From positions 1 to 23,140 of the IMG/VR virus record IMGVR_UViG_3300012954_000091: a stretch of 23,140 nucleotides of DNA. One strand, written 5' to 3'. A model generated the notes under the pieces. The model did no database searches. It had not been told where the DNA came from and saw only the letters and a list, made by a program, of their open reading frames with translations. The translations under genes and the position numbers were made by a program. The stretch is from a virus. Positions 13,295 to 20,278 of this stretch are shown in pieces (position 1 is the stretch's first letter; each line of letters starts with the position of its first letter).

Positions 13295-15460
13295 ATGACA
13301 GGATTAGACAGCATAGCAAAGCAGTTATTTGAAAAAATTCGTAGCCGTTTTCCAAAGATTGTAATGGGAGACGAGAATGGCGCACCTACAGCAGATGAAA
13401 GCCAAGCACGTTTTTATGATTTTGACTGGGTAGTAAATGATGAAAATCAAGGTGCTGTTAGTATAAGCATTAGTGAAGGCGAAGCACTAAAGATTTATTA
13501 CAGTCAAAATATGTTAGAAAACTTGCCAGAGCCTATTGAAAATGAGTGGTATAACTTTTTAAAAGAAATGCGTTTCTTTGCAAAGAAGCACATGATGGGT
13601 TTTGATACAAGAGATATAGCAAAGTCAAATTTAGACAAAAGAGATTATCAATACTTGGCAAACAAACAAGTTCAGGAGTCAGCAATGTATGGAACAACAA
13701 AATCTAGTTATGAGGAACTAGACAAAACAAAACTTATTATAAGACACAAAAAAGAAATTACACCAGAACAAGCAGGTGCTAGAACAAGACACATTAGTTC
13801 ATTGTTTATTGAAAATGAAGCAGGTGAACGTTTTAAATATCCTTATGCACATTTAGCAGGTGGAAGAGCAATGGCTCGACACGTTGCCAATGGCGGTCTC
13901 CCTCATGATGACTTTGGAAAACACATTGTTGAAACTTCGTCTAACATTGCCAAACTTACTGCGTTTAAAAGATTCGTAGGTAAGAAAGACTTTATGAACA
14001 CAACTTCAAATGATATAATTGAAGGCAGTAATATTGAACTAGAAAACTTAAGAACGCACATTAAAAAGTTAGCAGGACAAAATTACTATTCAACAACAAA
14101 AGAAAATTTTGCACCTGTTGAAAATACAGACGCTGAATTGGGAGAAGACGTTGTAAACGAACTTACCAATGCATTTACTATTCCACAATTTAATGAAGAC
14201 TTAAAAGATTTATTTCCATTACTACATACTATTCATCAAAAACGTGTTGCAGAAACAACAGTTGATTTAGATGCAGTAGTAAAAGAAGATGCTGACATTG
14301 ATGCAATTTTAGCAAAGCATCCAGAAGAATGGAAACAAGCAAAAGCCGATGGTGGTATTGAATATGGTAATGATTTATATCAAGACCTATTTGATTATTT
14401 TGCTGACTCGGGCGAAATGCCATATGGTACAATGAAAGCAAGAGATGGTGATCCAGACCAATGGATACATGACGAATTAGAATCAATGGGTTACTTTGAT
14501 GATGAACCTGAAGAAAGTATTTTCCCAGAAGAAGAATTCGAAAATTGGGCAGACTCTGTTGTAGACGAAGCCTTAGATAAACAACGTATTGCCATGTTGA
14601 ACAAAATGATTGGCAAAAACCTACCAGTAGGTCCTGATGCAACAAATGCAATAAACAGTCTCAAAGGAATTATTGATGACGAAGGACTTATGAACGAACT
14701 AAAAGATCTAGCAAAAAATGATACAGAGTCATGTGCTAGACCTGCTATCTATCGTTATATTCAAAAAAATAATCCAGAAGCACTAGATGATTTAGATTTT
14801 GGAGATATGAAAAAAGAAGATGACGACACTACAGATGTAACTATTGATAAAGATGGTGCAATGAAACTTGCAGGCGATGAAGAGCCTAAAGATGAAAAAG
14901 CATCTACAGAAGATATCATTGAGTTTGTTCGCTCATTCTATGACAAAGAAACTGGAGCGTTTCCAAAAGGTGAAACTGGCGTTGTTATTTCCGCTAGAAA
15001 ACGTTTTGGCGATTCCGTAGGGGATCTAGTCGAGAAGTTTGTATCCAAACTGTCAGGTAACAAGGTACAAGTTGAAAACGATGAAGATGTAGAAGAAGGT
15101 AGCATTAAGTATATGCATAGTCTAAAAGCAAAAGGTCACAGCGATGAAGAAATAGCAAAAGAGTTAAACATGTCCGCTGACGAAGTTAAAAAGGCTATGA
15201 GCAAGACTAACGAAGTTGAAGAGTCTAGAAAAGCACCTGCAGAAGTTAAGAAATTAATGGCAGGACATACATATACTTGTGAAGATTGTGGTTGTGAAAT
15301 GCATAACTGCAAACCGGATTGCGATTGTAAATATGATTCACATGATGAGATGGGATCATGGTGGAAAGACGAGAATGGCAACGGTATTCCAGATGTTGCG
15401 GAATCAAAAAATGAAGATTTAGACTACATTAAAGACAAATTGGCTAAATTAATTAAATAA
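13295..15460 (+). CDS. Large conserved marine T4-like phage protein with Cys-rich C-terminus
   Basis: 721 residues. The first ~290 residues belong to a family I recognise from cyanophages and pelagiphages without a function: MTGLDSIAKQLFEKIRSRF, RFYDFDWV, a FDTRDIAKSNL segment, SAMYGTTKSSYEEL, LIIRH, and GGRAMARHVANGG followed by PHDDFG. The middle (~330-560) is very acidic. Near the C-terminus are a helix-turn-helix-like segment (residues ~608-636, GHSDEEIAKELNMSADEVKK), a compact Cys/His cluster (C662, C665, C667, H671, C672, C676, C678) likely to bind metal, and a DENGNGIPD loop (692-700) like a calcium-binding EF-hand or dockerin loop. Leaderless-type late promoter; last gene of the structural block. 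Virion component or packaging partner is possible. Confidence 0.75.
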   Translation: MTGLDSIAKQLFEKIRSRFPKIVMGDENGAPTADESQARFYDFDWVVNDENQGAVSISISEGEALKIYYSQNMLENLPEPIENEWYNFLKEMRFFAKKHMMGFDTRDIAKSNLDKRDYQYLANKQVQESAMYGTTKSSYEELDKTKLIIRHKKEITPEQAGARTRHISSLFIENEAGERFKYPYAHLAGGRAMARHVANGGLPHDDFGKHIVETSSNIAKLTAFKRFVGKKDFMNTTSNDIIEGSNIELENLRTHIKKLAGQNYYSTTKENFAPVENTDAELGEDVVNELTNAFTIPQFNEDLKDLFPLLHTIHQKRVAETTVDLDAVVKEDADIDAILAKHPEEWKQAKADGGIEYGNDLYQDLFDYFADSGEMPYGTMKARDGDPDQWIHDELESMGYFDDEPEESIFPEEEFENWADSVVDEALDKQRIAMLNKMIGKNLPVGPDATNAINSLKGIIDDEGLMNELKDLAKNDTESCARPAIYRYIQKNNPEALDDLDFGDMKKEDDDTTDVTIDKDGAMKLAGDEEPKDEKASTEDIIEFVRSFYDKETGAFPKGETGVVISARKRFGDSVGDLVEKFVSKLSGNKVQVENDEDVEEGSIKYMHSLKAKGHSDEEIAKELNMSADEVKKAMSKTNEVEESRKAPAEVKKLMAGHTYTCEDCGCEMHNCKPDCDCKYDSHDEMGSWWKDENGNGIPDVAESKNEDLDYIKDKLAKLIK

Positions 15461-15475
15461 TTTCACAAATTTTAG

Positions 15476-15504
15476 TTGACCTTTTCAGGAAAACTAAATA
15501 TAAT
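15476..15504 (+). promoter_or_regulatory. Sigma70-type promoter for gp32-uvsX-uvsY
   Basis: TTGACC (15476-15481), 17-base spacer, TATAAT (15499-15504, perfect). A CTAAATA overlaps the -10 box, but the downstream bases do not follow the late pattern of T then A at +1, so late use is doubtful. Start expected near 15511. Confidence 0.85.
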
Positions 15505-15510
15505 AGTAGG

Positions 15511-15530
15511 TATGTTGTTAGAGAAACATA
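15511..15530 (+). promoter_or_regulatory. Stem-loop at the 5' end of the gp32 leader
   Basis: TATGTT (15511-15516) pairs with AACATA (15525-15530) around an 8-base loop, beginning at about +1 of a ~63-base leader. AGGAGG (15560-15565) follows 8 bases before the ATG. It could stabilise the message or serve in gp32 autoregulation as in T4; the latter is inference. Confidence 0.45.
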
Positions 15531-15573
15531 TCTACAGCAGGCACATAAAGGCAAAATATAGGAGGCTTAAATT

Positions 15574-16581
15574 ATGGCAACATTAGCAGAGATTCGTGCA
15601 AAGTTACGCGAACAAGAGTCACGCACAAGTGGCAACAACAAACAAAGCGGCGGCGACAACGCAATTTACCCACATTGGAATATGGCAGAAGGTAGCGAAG
15701 CAGTACTTCGTTTCTTACCTGACGCAGATCCTGAAGCGACTTTCTTTTGGAAAGAACGTTTGATGATCAAACTTCCTTTTGCAGGTATTAAAGGACAAAC
15801 TGATTCACGTCCAGTGACAGTAAACGTTCCATGTATGGAAATGTATGGTGAAGCATGTCCAGTACTTCAAGAAGTACGTGGTTGGTTCAAAGATCCATCA
15901 TTAGAAGCACAAGGTAGAAAATATTGGAAGAAACGTTCTTATATTTTCCAAGGCTTTGTAGTAGACAATCCAATTGGTGAAGATACTACTCCAGAAAATC
16001 CAATTAGACGTTTTATTATTGGTCCACAAATTTTCCAAATCATTAAGGGTGCATTAATGGATCCTGAGATGGAAGAACTTCCTACAGATTATGTAAGAGG
16101 TGTAGACTTTAGAATTAAGAAAACATCTAAAGGTGGATATGCAGATTATTCAACTTCACAATGGTCACGTAGAGAACGTGCAGTAACTGAAGAAGAAAAA
16201 ACTGCAATTGATACACATGGATTGCATAACCTTAATGACTTCTTACCAAAGAAGCCATCAGACGTTGAAGTTAAAGTTATCCAAGAAATGTTTGAAGCAT
16301 CTGTTGATGGTGAAGCATATGATCCAGACCGTTTTGGACAGTACTTTCGTGCTCCAGGCATGAGTGCTCCAACTGGTGATCCGAACAAAGGTGCAACTGC
16401 GCCAGCGGCGGCTCCAGCAAGTCCGGCTCCTACTCCAGCACCAGAACCAGTAGCAGAGGCAACACCAGCACCAGTGGCTGAGACTGCAACTGCAACTACT
16501 ACTGCAAGTGCAACAGAAGACAAACCAAGTAGCGAACGTGCTAATGATATTTTAGCAATGATTCGCAACCGTCAACAATAA
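15574..16581 (+). CDS. 32: Single-stranded DNA-binding protein gp32
   Basis: 335 residues (T4 gp32 has 301). The basic N-terminus (MATLAEIRAKLREQE) is the cooperativity domain; the OB-fold core contains IYPHWNMAEGSEAVLRFLPD, KLPFAGIKG, VPCMEMYGEACPVL and RYWKKRSYIFQGFV-like sequence. It coats single-stranded DNA during replication and recombination and works with UvsX and UvsY, encoded next. T4 gp32 binds zinc with one His and three Cys; here only C87 and C95 are evident in that region, so the zinc site seems reduced. After ~residue 265 comes a long Pro/Ala/Thr linker and a short ERANDILAMIRNRQQ tail. Promoter, leader hairpin and an optimal AGGAGG site indicate strong early expression. Confidence 0.92.
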   Translation: MATLAEIRAKLREQESRTSGNNKQSGGDNAIYPHWNMAEGSEAVLRFLPDADPEATFFWKERLMIKLPFAGIKGQTDSRPVTVNVPCMEMYGEACPVLQEVRGWFKDPSLEAQGRKYWKKRSYIFQGFVVDNPIGEDTTPENPIRRFIIGPQIFQIIKGALMDPEMEELPTDYVRGVDFRIKKTSKGGYADYSTSQWSRRERAVTEEEKTAIDTHGLHNLNDFLPKKPSDVEVKVIQEMFEASVDGEAYDPDRFGQYFRAPGMSAPTGDPNKGATAPAAAPASPAPTPAPEPVAEATPAPVAETATATTTASATEDKPSSERANDILAMIRNRQQ

Positions 16582-16590
16582 GGAGTAATC

Positions 16591-17703
16591 ATGGCGAAAC
16601 CATTTGACGTTAGTAAATTTCGTAAGAACCTTACCAAGAGCATTACAGGTCTAGGTATGGGTTTTAACGATCCAACTGACTGGGTTTCGACTGGCAATTA
16701 CGCACTAAATCATCTTATCTCTGGGGACTTCCACAAAGGAATTCCCCTTGGTAAGGTTACAGTGTTTGCTGGCGAATCCGGCGCAGGTAAATCTTACTTT
16801 GCTTCAGGTAACATTGTAAAGGCCGCACAAGATCAAGGTATCTTTGTAGTACTAATTGACTCAGAGAATGCACTTGATGAAAAGTGGTTAAAAGCATTAG
16901 GTGTTGATACTGATGAAAGTAAACTTTTACGTTTATCGATGAGTATGATCGATGACGTAGCAAAAACCATTAGTGAATTTATGAAAGACTACAGATCAGA
17001 TTATGATGCAGTAGATTCAGAAGACAGACCAAAAGTATTGTTTGTTATTGATTCACTAGGTATGTTGCTAACTCCAACTGATGTTGATCAGTTTGGTAAA
17101 GGTGATTTGAAAGGTGATATGGGTAGAAAACCTAAGGCACTTACAGCACTTGTACGAAACTGTGTAAACATGTTTGGTAGTTACAATGTAGGTATGGTAT
17201 GTACTAACCACACATACGCATCACAAGATATGTTTGACCCTGATGATAAAATTAGTGGTGGACAAGGATTTGTGTATGCATCTTCAATTGTTGTAGCAAT
17301 GAAAAAACTAAAACTAAAAGAAGATGAAGACGGTAAAAAGGTAAGTGATGTACGTGGTATTAGAGCCGCATGTAAGGTAATGAAAACACGTTACGCAAAA
17401 CCTTTTGAAGGCGTACAAGTAAAGATTCCATATGAAACAGGTATGGATCCTTACAGTGGATTAGTAGACTTGTTTGAAAAACAAGGAATTCTAACACAAC
17501 AGGGTAATAGACTCAAGTTTGTTAACAGCCGTAACGAGGAAGTTTTACACTATCGTAAAGATTGGACTGGTGAAAACTTACAACTCGTAATGGACGACTT
17601 TTCTAAGATTAGACATAAGTACGATGATAGCGAAGCACCTGAAGAAGGTGACGAAGTTGAAAGTACAATAATCGAGGAAAAAGCAAGTGACGGAAATGAG
17701 TGA
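16591..17703 (+). CDS. uvsX: RecA-like recombinase UvsX
   Basis: 370 residues (T4 UvsX has 391). Walker A GESGAGKS is at residues 61-68, with Lys67 as the phosphate-binding lysine; Walker B is LFVIDSLG with Asp154; the loop segment TNHTYASQDMFDPDDKISGG is typical of UvsX. It forms filaments on single-stranded DNA and catalyses strand exchange for recombination-dependent replication. The C-terminus is acidic (DDSEAPEEGDEVEST), as in other UvsX/RecA proteins. AAGGAG precedes the ATG, 9 bases after gp32. The end overlaps the next gene by 8 bases. Confidence 0.95.
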   Translation: MAKPFDVSKFRKNLTKSITGLGMGFNDPTDWVSTGNYALNHLISGDFHKGIPLGKVTVFAGESGAGKSYFASGNIVKAAQDQGIFVVLIDSENALDEKWLKALGVDTDESKLLRLSMSMIDDVAKTISEFMKDYRSDYDAVDSEDRPKVLFVIDSLGMLLTPTDVDQFGKGDLKGDMGRKPKALTALVRNCVNMFGSYNVGMVCTNHTYASQDMFDPDDKISGGQGFVYASSIVVAMKKLKLKEDEDGKKVSDVRGIRAACKVMKTRYAKPFEGVQVKIPYETGMDPYSGLVDLFEKQGILTQQGNRLKFVNSRNEEVLHYRKDWTGENLQLVMDDFSKIRHKYDDSEAPEEGDEVESTIIEEKASDGNE

Positions 17704-17953
17704 AGACCAACTAATTGATCTTTGGGATATCTTTTCGGAGTATGTCCCAAAGACAAACAAAGAACAGTTAGCAATGCAATATGTTAAATGGTGTCAAGAC
17801 AACGGCGTCGAAGAAGATGTTCTTTATGCTTTAGGAGGTGAAGATCCATACTTAGAAGAAGCAGTGGACGACCTACAAGGCAAAAGACATAAAGATGATG
17901 ACGATGATTGGGACGAAGATCCATATAGCAGTGATAACGAAGAGTGGGATTAA
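17696..17953 (+). CDS. Small acidic protein between uvsX and uvsY (marine T4-like family)
   Basis: 85 residues from the ATG at 17696; a GTG at 17687 in frame would add three residues and is less likely. The N-terminal part (SEDQLIDLWDIFSEYVP, then QLAMQYVKWCQDNGVEEDVLYAL) is helical; the C-terminus is extremely acidic (DDDDDWDED, SSDNEEWD). I remember a comparable small acidic protein following uvsX in cyanophages, with no known function. It overlaps uvsX by 8 bases (ATGAGTGA) and uvsY by one (TAATG), so all three are translationally coupled. An acidic tail could compete for the basic DNA-binding surfaces of gp32, UvsX or UvsY; this is speculation. Confidence 0.75.
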   Translation: MSEDQLIDLWDIFSEYVPKTNKEQLAMQYVKWCQDNGVEEDVLYALGGEDPYLEEAVDDLQGKRHKDDDDDWDEDPYSSDNEEWD

Positions 17954-18408
17954 TGAACTGGTATTCTAGAATTACACAAGACATTGGTAATATTCCTGAT
18001 GCAATTTTGTGGTATGAAAATGAACTACAAGAAGCACGTAAGGAAACTAGATTGTTTGGAAACTTAGAAAAACAGGCGGCAAACTTGCCTGGTATAGTTG
18101 AAGAACGTTTTGGTCAATTACAAGAAATTGAAGCAGTACTAGAATACTTAAACATTGAACTACGTAGAACTAGATCAAAGTTTTTCAAACAGTATTTGGA
18201 AAATTATCAAAGAGCATTAAGCAGTCGTGACGTTGAAAAATATGTTGACGGCGAAGCAGACGTAGTTGACTTTGAAAAAATTATCAACGAGTTTGCTCTG
18301 CTACGTAACAAGTGGTTAGGTGTAATGAAAGGTATTGACATGAAGCAATGGCAAATTACTAACATTACTAAACTACGTGTAGCAGGCATGGAAGATGCAT
18401 CAATTTAA
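17953..18408 (+). CDS. uvsY: Recombination mediator UvsY
   Basis: 151 residues (T4 UvsY has 137), helical and charged. The position after uvsX and the segments IPDAILWYENELQEARKET, ANLPGIVEERFGQLQEIEAVL, LRRTRSKFFKQYLENY and the ALLRNKWLGVMKG helix fit the UvsY family. It loads UvsX on gp32-coated single-stranded DNA. The ATG at 17953 overlaps the previous stop by one base; an in-frame GTG at 17944 is inside the preceding gene and less likely. It closes the gp32-uvsX-uvsY operon, whose end is followed by an inverted repeat and the promoter of the small-RNA gene. Confidence 0.88.
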   Translation: MNWYSRITQDIGNIPDAILWYENELQEARKETRLFGNLEKQAANLPGIVEERFGQLQEIEAVLEYLNIELRRTRSKFFKQYLENYQRALSSRDVEKYVDGEADVVDFEKIINEFALLRNKWLGVMKGIDMKQWQITNITKLRVAGMEDASI

Positions 18409-18418
18409 ATAAGATCAT

Positions 18419-18439
18419 TTTGGACAACTTTTGTTCAAA
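18419..18439 (+). repeat. Short inverted repeat after uvsY
   Basis: TTTGGACAA (18419-18427) pairs with TTGTTCAAA (18431-18439), one G-T pair, three-base loop. It is not followed by a T-run, so it is a poor terminator; it ends 6 bases before the -35 box of the next promoter and may be a processing site or operator. Confidence 0.5.
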
Positions 18440-18445
18440 TAAAGG

Positions 18446-18474
18446 TTGACTTTTATAGCATTATTTGTTATATT
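18446..18474 (+). promoter_or_regulatory. Sigma70-type promoter of the putative small RNA
   Basis: TTGACT (18446-18451), 17-base spacer, TATATT (18469-18474). Start predicted at about 18481, exactly where the closing helix of the RNA begins. No open reading frame with a ribosome site follows. Confidence 0.75.
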
Positions 18475-18480
18475 AGTAAC

Positions 18481-18729
18481 ATAAGCAACAAAGAGTTTAG
18501 CGGCTCGATGTTTATAGTGCAAGGAAGAGGCTCTTACCAGAGGGTCGAACTTGACTAGTTAGGGGTGGTACCCAGGCTTGGTAGTAGAAATACGCTGAGT
18601 CACATCGCTCTACCGAGCGGAACTAGGTTCCTGGGATTCAGACAGGTATCTGCGTCAAAGGGTTGTAGGTGTAACCAAGTCCTACCTATTTTGCTTTATT
18701 TGAAAAGGCGCTTCGGCGTCTTTTCTTTT
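18481..18729 (+). ncRNA. Putative structured non-coding RNA (~220-250 nt), unassigned
   Basis: This gene-free stretch is visibly richer in G and C than its surroundings. The 5' end (ATAAGCAA, 18481-18488) pairs with the 3' end (TTGCTTTAT, 18691-18699, one bulge), enclosing further hairpins: CTCT/AGAG (18531-18542), AACT/AGTT (18548-18560), CCCAG (18571-18575) with CTGGG (18631-18635), CGCTC/GAGCG with UACC loop (18606-18619), GAAC/GTTC (18620-18630), CAGA/TCTG (18639-18652) and GTAGG/CCTAC (18665-18685). These helices are mutually compatible. A sigma70-type promoter starts at +1 of the closing helix and a UUCG terminator follows. It lacks the tRNA, tmRNA and RNase P signatures I know. A stable regulatory or host-mimicking RNA is the best description; function unknown. 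Confidence 0.65.
18703..18729 (+). terminator. Rho-independent terminator with UUCG tetraloop
   Basis: 9-bp stem (AAAAGGCGC with GCGTCTTTT, one G-T pair) closed by a C(UUCG)G tetraloop, followed by CTTTT. Ends the small-RNA transcript and isolates it from the glycan operon. Confidence 0.9.
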
Positions 18730-18767
18730 GACTATTCAAATAAAAAACTTCCCATTATATACGCACA

Positions 18768-18778
18768 TAAATAGTACT
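18768..18778 (+). promoter_or_regulatory. Late promoter, leaderless type, for the glycan operon
   Basis: TAAATA (18768-18773), GTACT, ATG at 18779. No Shine-Dalgarno. Determines the start of the first glycan gene. Confidence 0.78.
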
Positions 18779-19585
18779 ATGAAACAGAAAACCATAGTAC
18801 TAGTAACAGGTGGATTTGATCCTATACACAGTGGTCATTTACATTATTTAGAAGAAGCAAAAAAGTTAGGCGACGAACTTTGGGTAGGACTTAACTCAGA
18901 TGATTGGCTAACACGCAAAAAAGGACAACCGTTTATGCCACTTAATGAACGTGTTGAAATAACAAAAAGACTTTATATGGTTGACGCTGTTATTGATTTC
19001 GACGACAGTGATGATAGTGCATGTGCGGCGATTTTTAAAACAAGAAGTTTAAATTCATTAGATGATAAAATTATTTTTGCTAATGGCGGAGACAGAACTT
19101 GGAAGAACATTCCAGAAATGCTTACATACGGTGACGATCCAGCAGTTGAATTTAAATTTGGTGTAGGCGGAGAACATAAAGCCAATAGCAGTAGTTGGAT
19201 ATTAGAAGAATGGAAACATCCAAAAGTTGAAAGACCATGGGGTTGGTACAGAGATTTGTATACTATCGGTAAAGGTGTTAAAGTCAAAGAACTTGTTATT
19301 GCTCCTGGACAAAAATTATCAATGCAACGTCATTTTAAACGTGCAGAAATGTGGTACGTGCTTAAAGGTTGTTGTAAAGTAAAGACAGAGTTAAATGGTC
19401 ATGTGAATGATGTTACATTGCCACACTTAACAAAAGGTTATGATATTGACAAAGAAGTTTGGCATCAAGGATACAATCCTTTTGAAGAACCATGTCATAT
19501 ATTAGAAGTTCAGCATGGAGATGAATGTGTCGAAACTGACATAGAAAGAAAAGACGTAGACGATAACTACGGAAAAGGATTATAA
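18779..19585 (+). CDS. Nucleotidyltransferase-cupin fusion (cytidylyltransferase-like plus type II mannose-6-phosphate isomerase-like)
   Basis: 268 residues. Residues 1-~145 are a cytidylyltransferase-fold domain with VTGGFDPIHSGHL (HxGH at 17-20) and the LNERVEITKRLYMVDAVIDF region, as in RfaE C-domain or glycerol-3-phosphate cytidylyltransferase. From residue ~150 the protein turns into a cupin: ERPWGWYRDLY (152-), LVIAPGQKLSMQRHFKRAEM and ILEVQHGD match the C-terminal isomerase domain of ManC-type enzymes. In those enzymes the metal loop reads HHHRAEH; here only the first metal His is kept (His185) and the second is Lys187, with Glu190 retained. Likely role: making an activated sugar or polyol for surface glycan. 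The ATG at 18728 in frame lies before the late promoter and is rejected. Confidence 0.82.
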   Translation: MKQKTIVLVTGGFDPIHSGHLHYLEEAKKLGDELWVGLNSDDWLTRKKGQPFMPLNERVEITKRLYMVDAVIDFDDSDDSACAAIFKTRSLNSLDDKIIFANGGDRTWKNIPEMLTYGDDPAVEFKFGVGGEHKANSSSWILEEWKHPKVERPWGWYRDLYTIGKGVKVKELVIAPGQKLSMQRHFKRAEMWYVLKGCCKVKTELNGHVNDVTLPHLTKGYDIDKEVWHQGYNPFEEPCHILEVQHGDECVETDIERKDVDDNYGKGL

Positions 19586-20278
19586 ATGAATACAGTATAT
19601 ATTGGTTACGATTCCAGAGAAAAAATTGCCAGTGATGTATGTGAATACAGTTTACGTCATACTACTGAAGAACCTATTAATATCAAATACCTTAAACTAC
19701 CTGAACTAAGACGCAGTGGTGCTTACACAAGAGAAACAGATGCATTAGGTTCAACAGAGTTTACATTTACAAGATTTTTAATTCCATACTTACAAGACTA
19801 TAAAGGTTGGGCATTATTTTGCGATTGCGATTTTCTTTGGTTAGAAGATGTAGACAAACTACTACAACAACGAGATGACAAATATGCTGTAATGTGTGTT
19901 CATCATGATTATACTCCTAAAGAAGGAACAAAGATGGACGGCAAACAACAGTCTTTATATCCAAGAAAGAATTGGAGTTCAATGGTGTTATGGAATTGCG
20001 AACATCCAAGTAATCAACAAGTTATTCCTAGTATGGTAAACAAAGAAACAGGCAAGTACATGCATCGTTTTAGTTGGTTAAAAGATGAAGAAATAGGTGA
20101 AATTAGTCATGAATGGAATTGGCTAGAAGGTTGGTACAAGGAACCAAAAGATGGAAAACCTAAAGCAATTCATTTTACTGAAGGCGGACCTTGGTTTAAA
20201 AATTGCCAAGATGTAGACTACGCTGACCTGTGGATTAAAAATGCAAACAAAACAGGTACAGAATGGTCTCCGTTGTAG
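19586..20278 (+). CDS. Glycosyltransferase-like protein (DxD type)
   Basis: 230 residues. The N-terminus TVYIGYDSRE and the metal-binding DxD motif in LFCDCDFLW (Asp80, Asp82) match nucleotide-sugar-dependent glycosyltransferases of the GT-A fold; the spacing and the later WNCEHPSNQ, HEWNWLEGWY and HFTEGGPWF segments suggest a GT8-like or related family. It would transfer a sugar from a nucleotide donor, in the host cytoplasm. No membrane segments. ATG follows immediately after the preceding stop with AAAGGA upstream; the 3' end overlaps the next gene by 16 bases. Confidence 0.8.
   Translation: MNTVYIGYDSREKIASDVCEYSLRHTTEEPINIKYLKLPELRRSGAYTRETDALGSTEFTFTRFLIPYLQDYKGWALFCDCDFLWLEDVDKLLQQRDDKYAVMCVHHDYTPKEGTKMDGKQQSLYPRKNWSSMVLWNCEHPSNQQVIPSMVNKETGKYMHRFSWLKDEEIGEISHEWNWLEGWYKEPKDGKPKAIHFTEGGPWFKNCQDVDYADLWIKNANKTGTEWSPL

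Noticed and set aside
16146-16568. 140-codon minus-strand ORF opposite gp32
   Set aside because: A shadow of the Pro/Ala-rich linker codons; no start signal and low-complexity product.
18419-18439. Inverted repeat after uvsY as a terminator
   Set aside because: Weak AT-rich stem without a following T-run; kept only as an inverted repeat of unknown role.
18481-18700. tRNA, tmRNA or RNase P RNA in the structured region
   Set aside because: No cloverleaf with a GGTTCRA T-loop and anticodon arm, no tmRNA tag ORF, and no RNase P conserved blocks could be matched.
18565-18774. 69-codon plus-strand ORF across the intergenic region
   Set aside because: GTG start without ribosome site; it runs through the RNA helices, the UUCG terminator and the next late promoter, and its protein looks random.
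18728-18778. Upstream ATG for the nucleotidyltransferase-cupin gene
   Set aside because: Located at the terminator tail and before the late promoter; the ATG at 18779 has the exact leaderless spacing and gives the normal family N-terminus.
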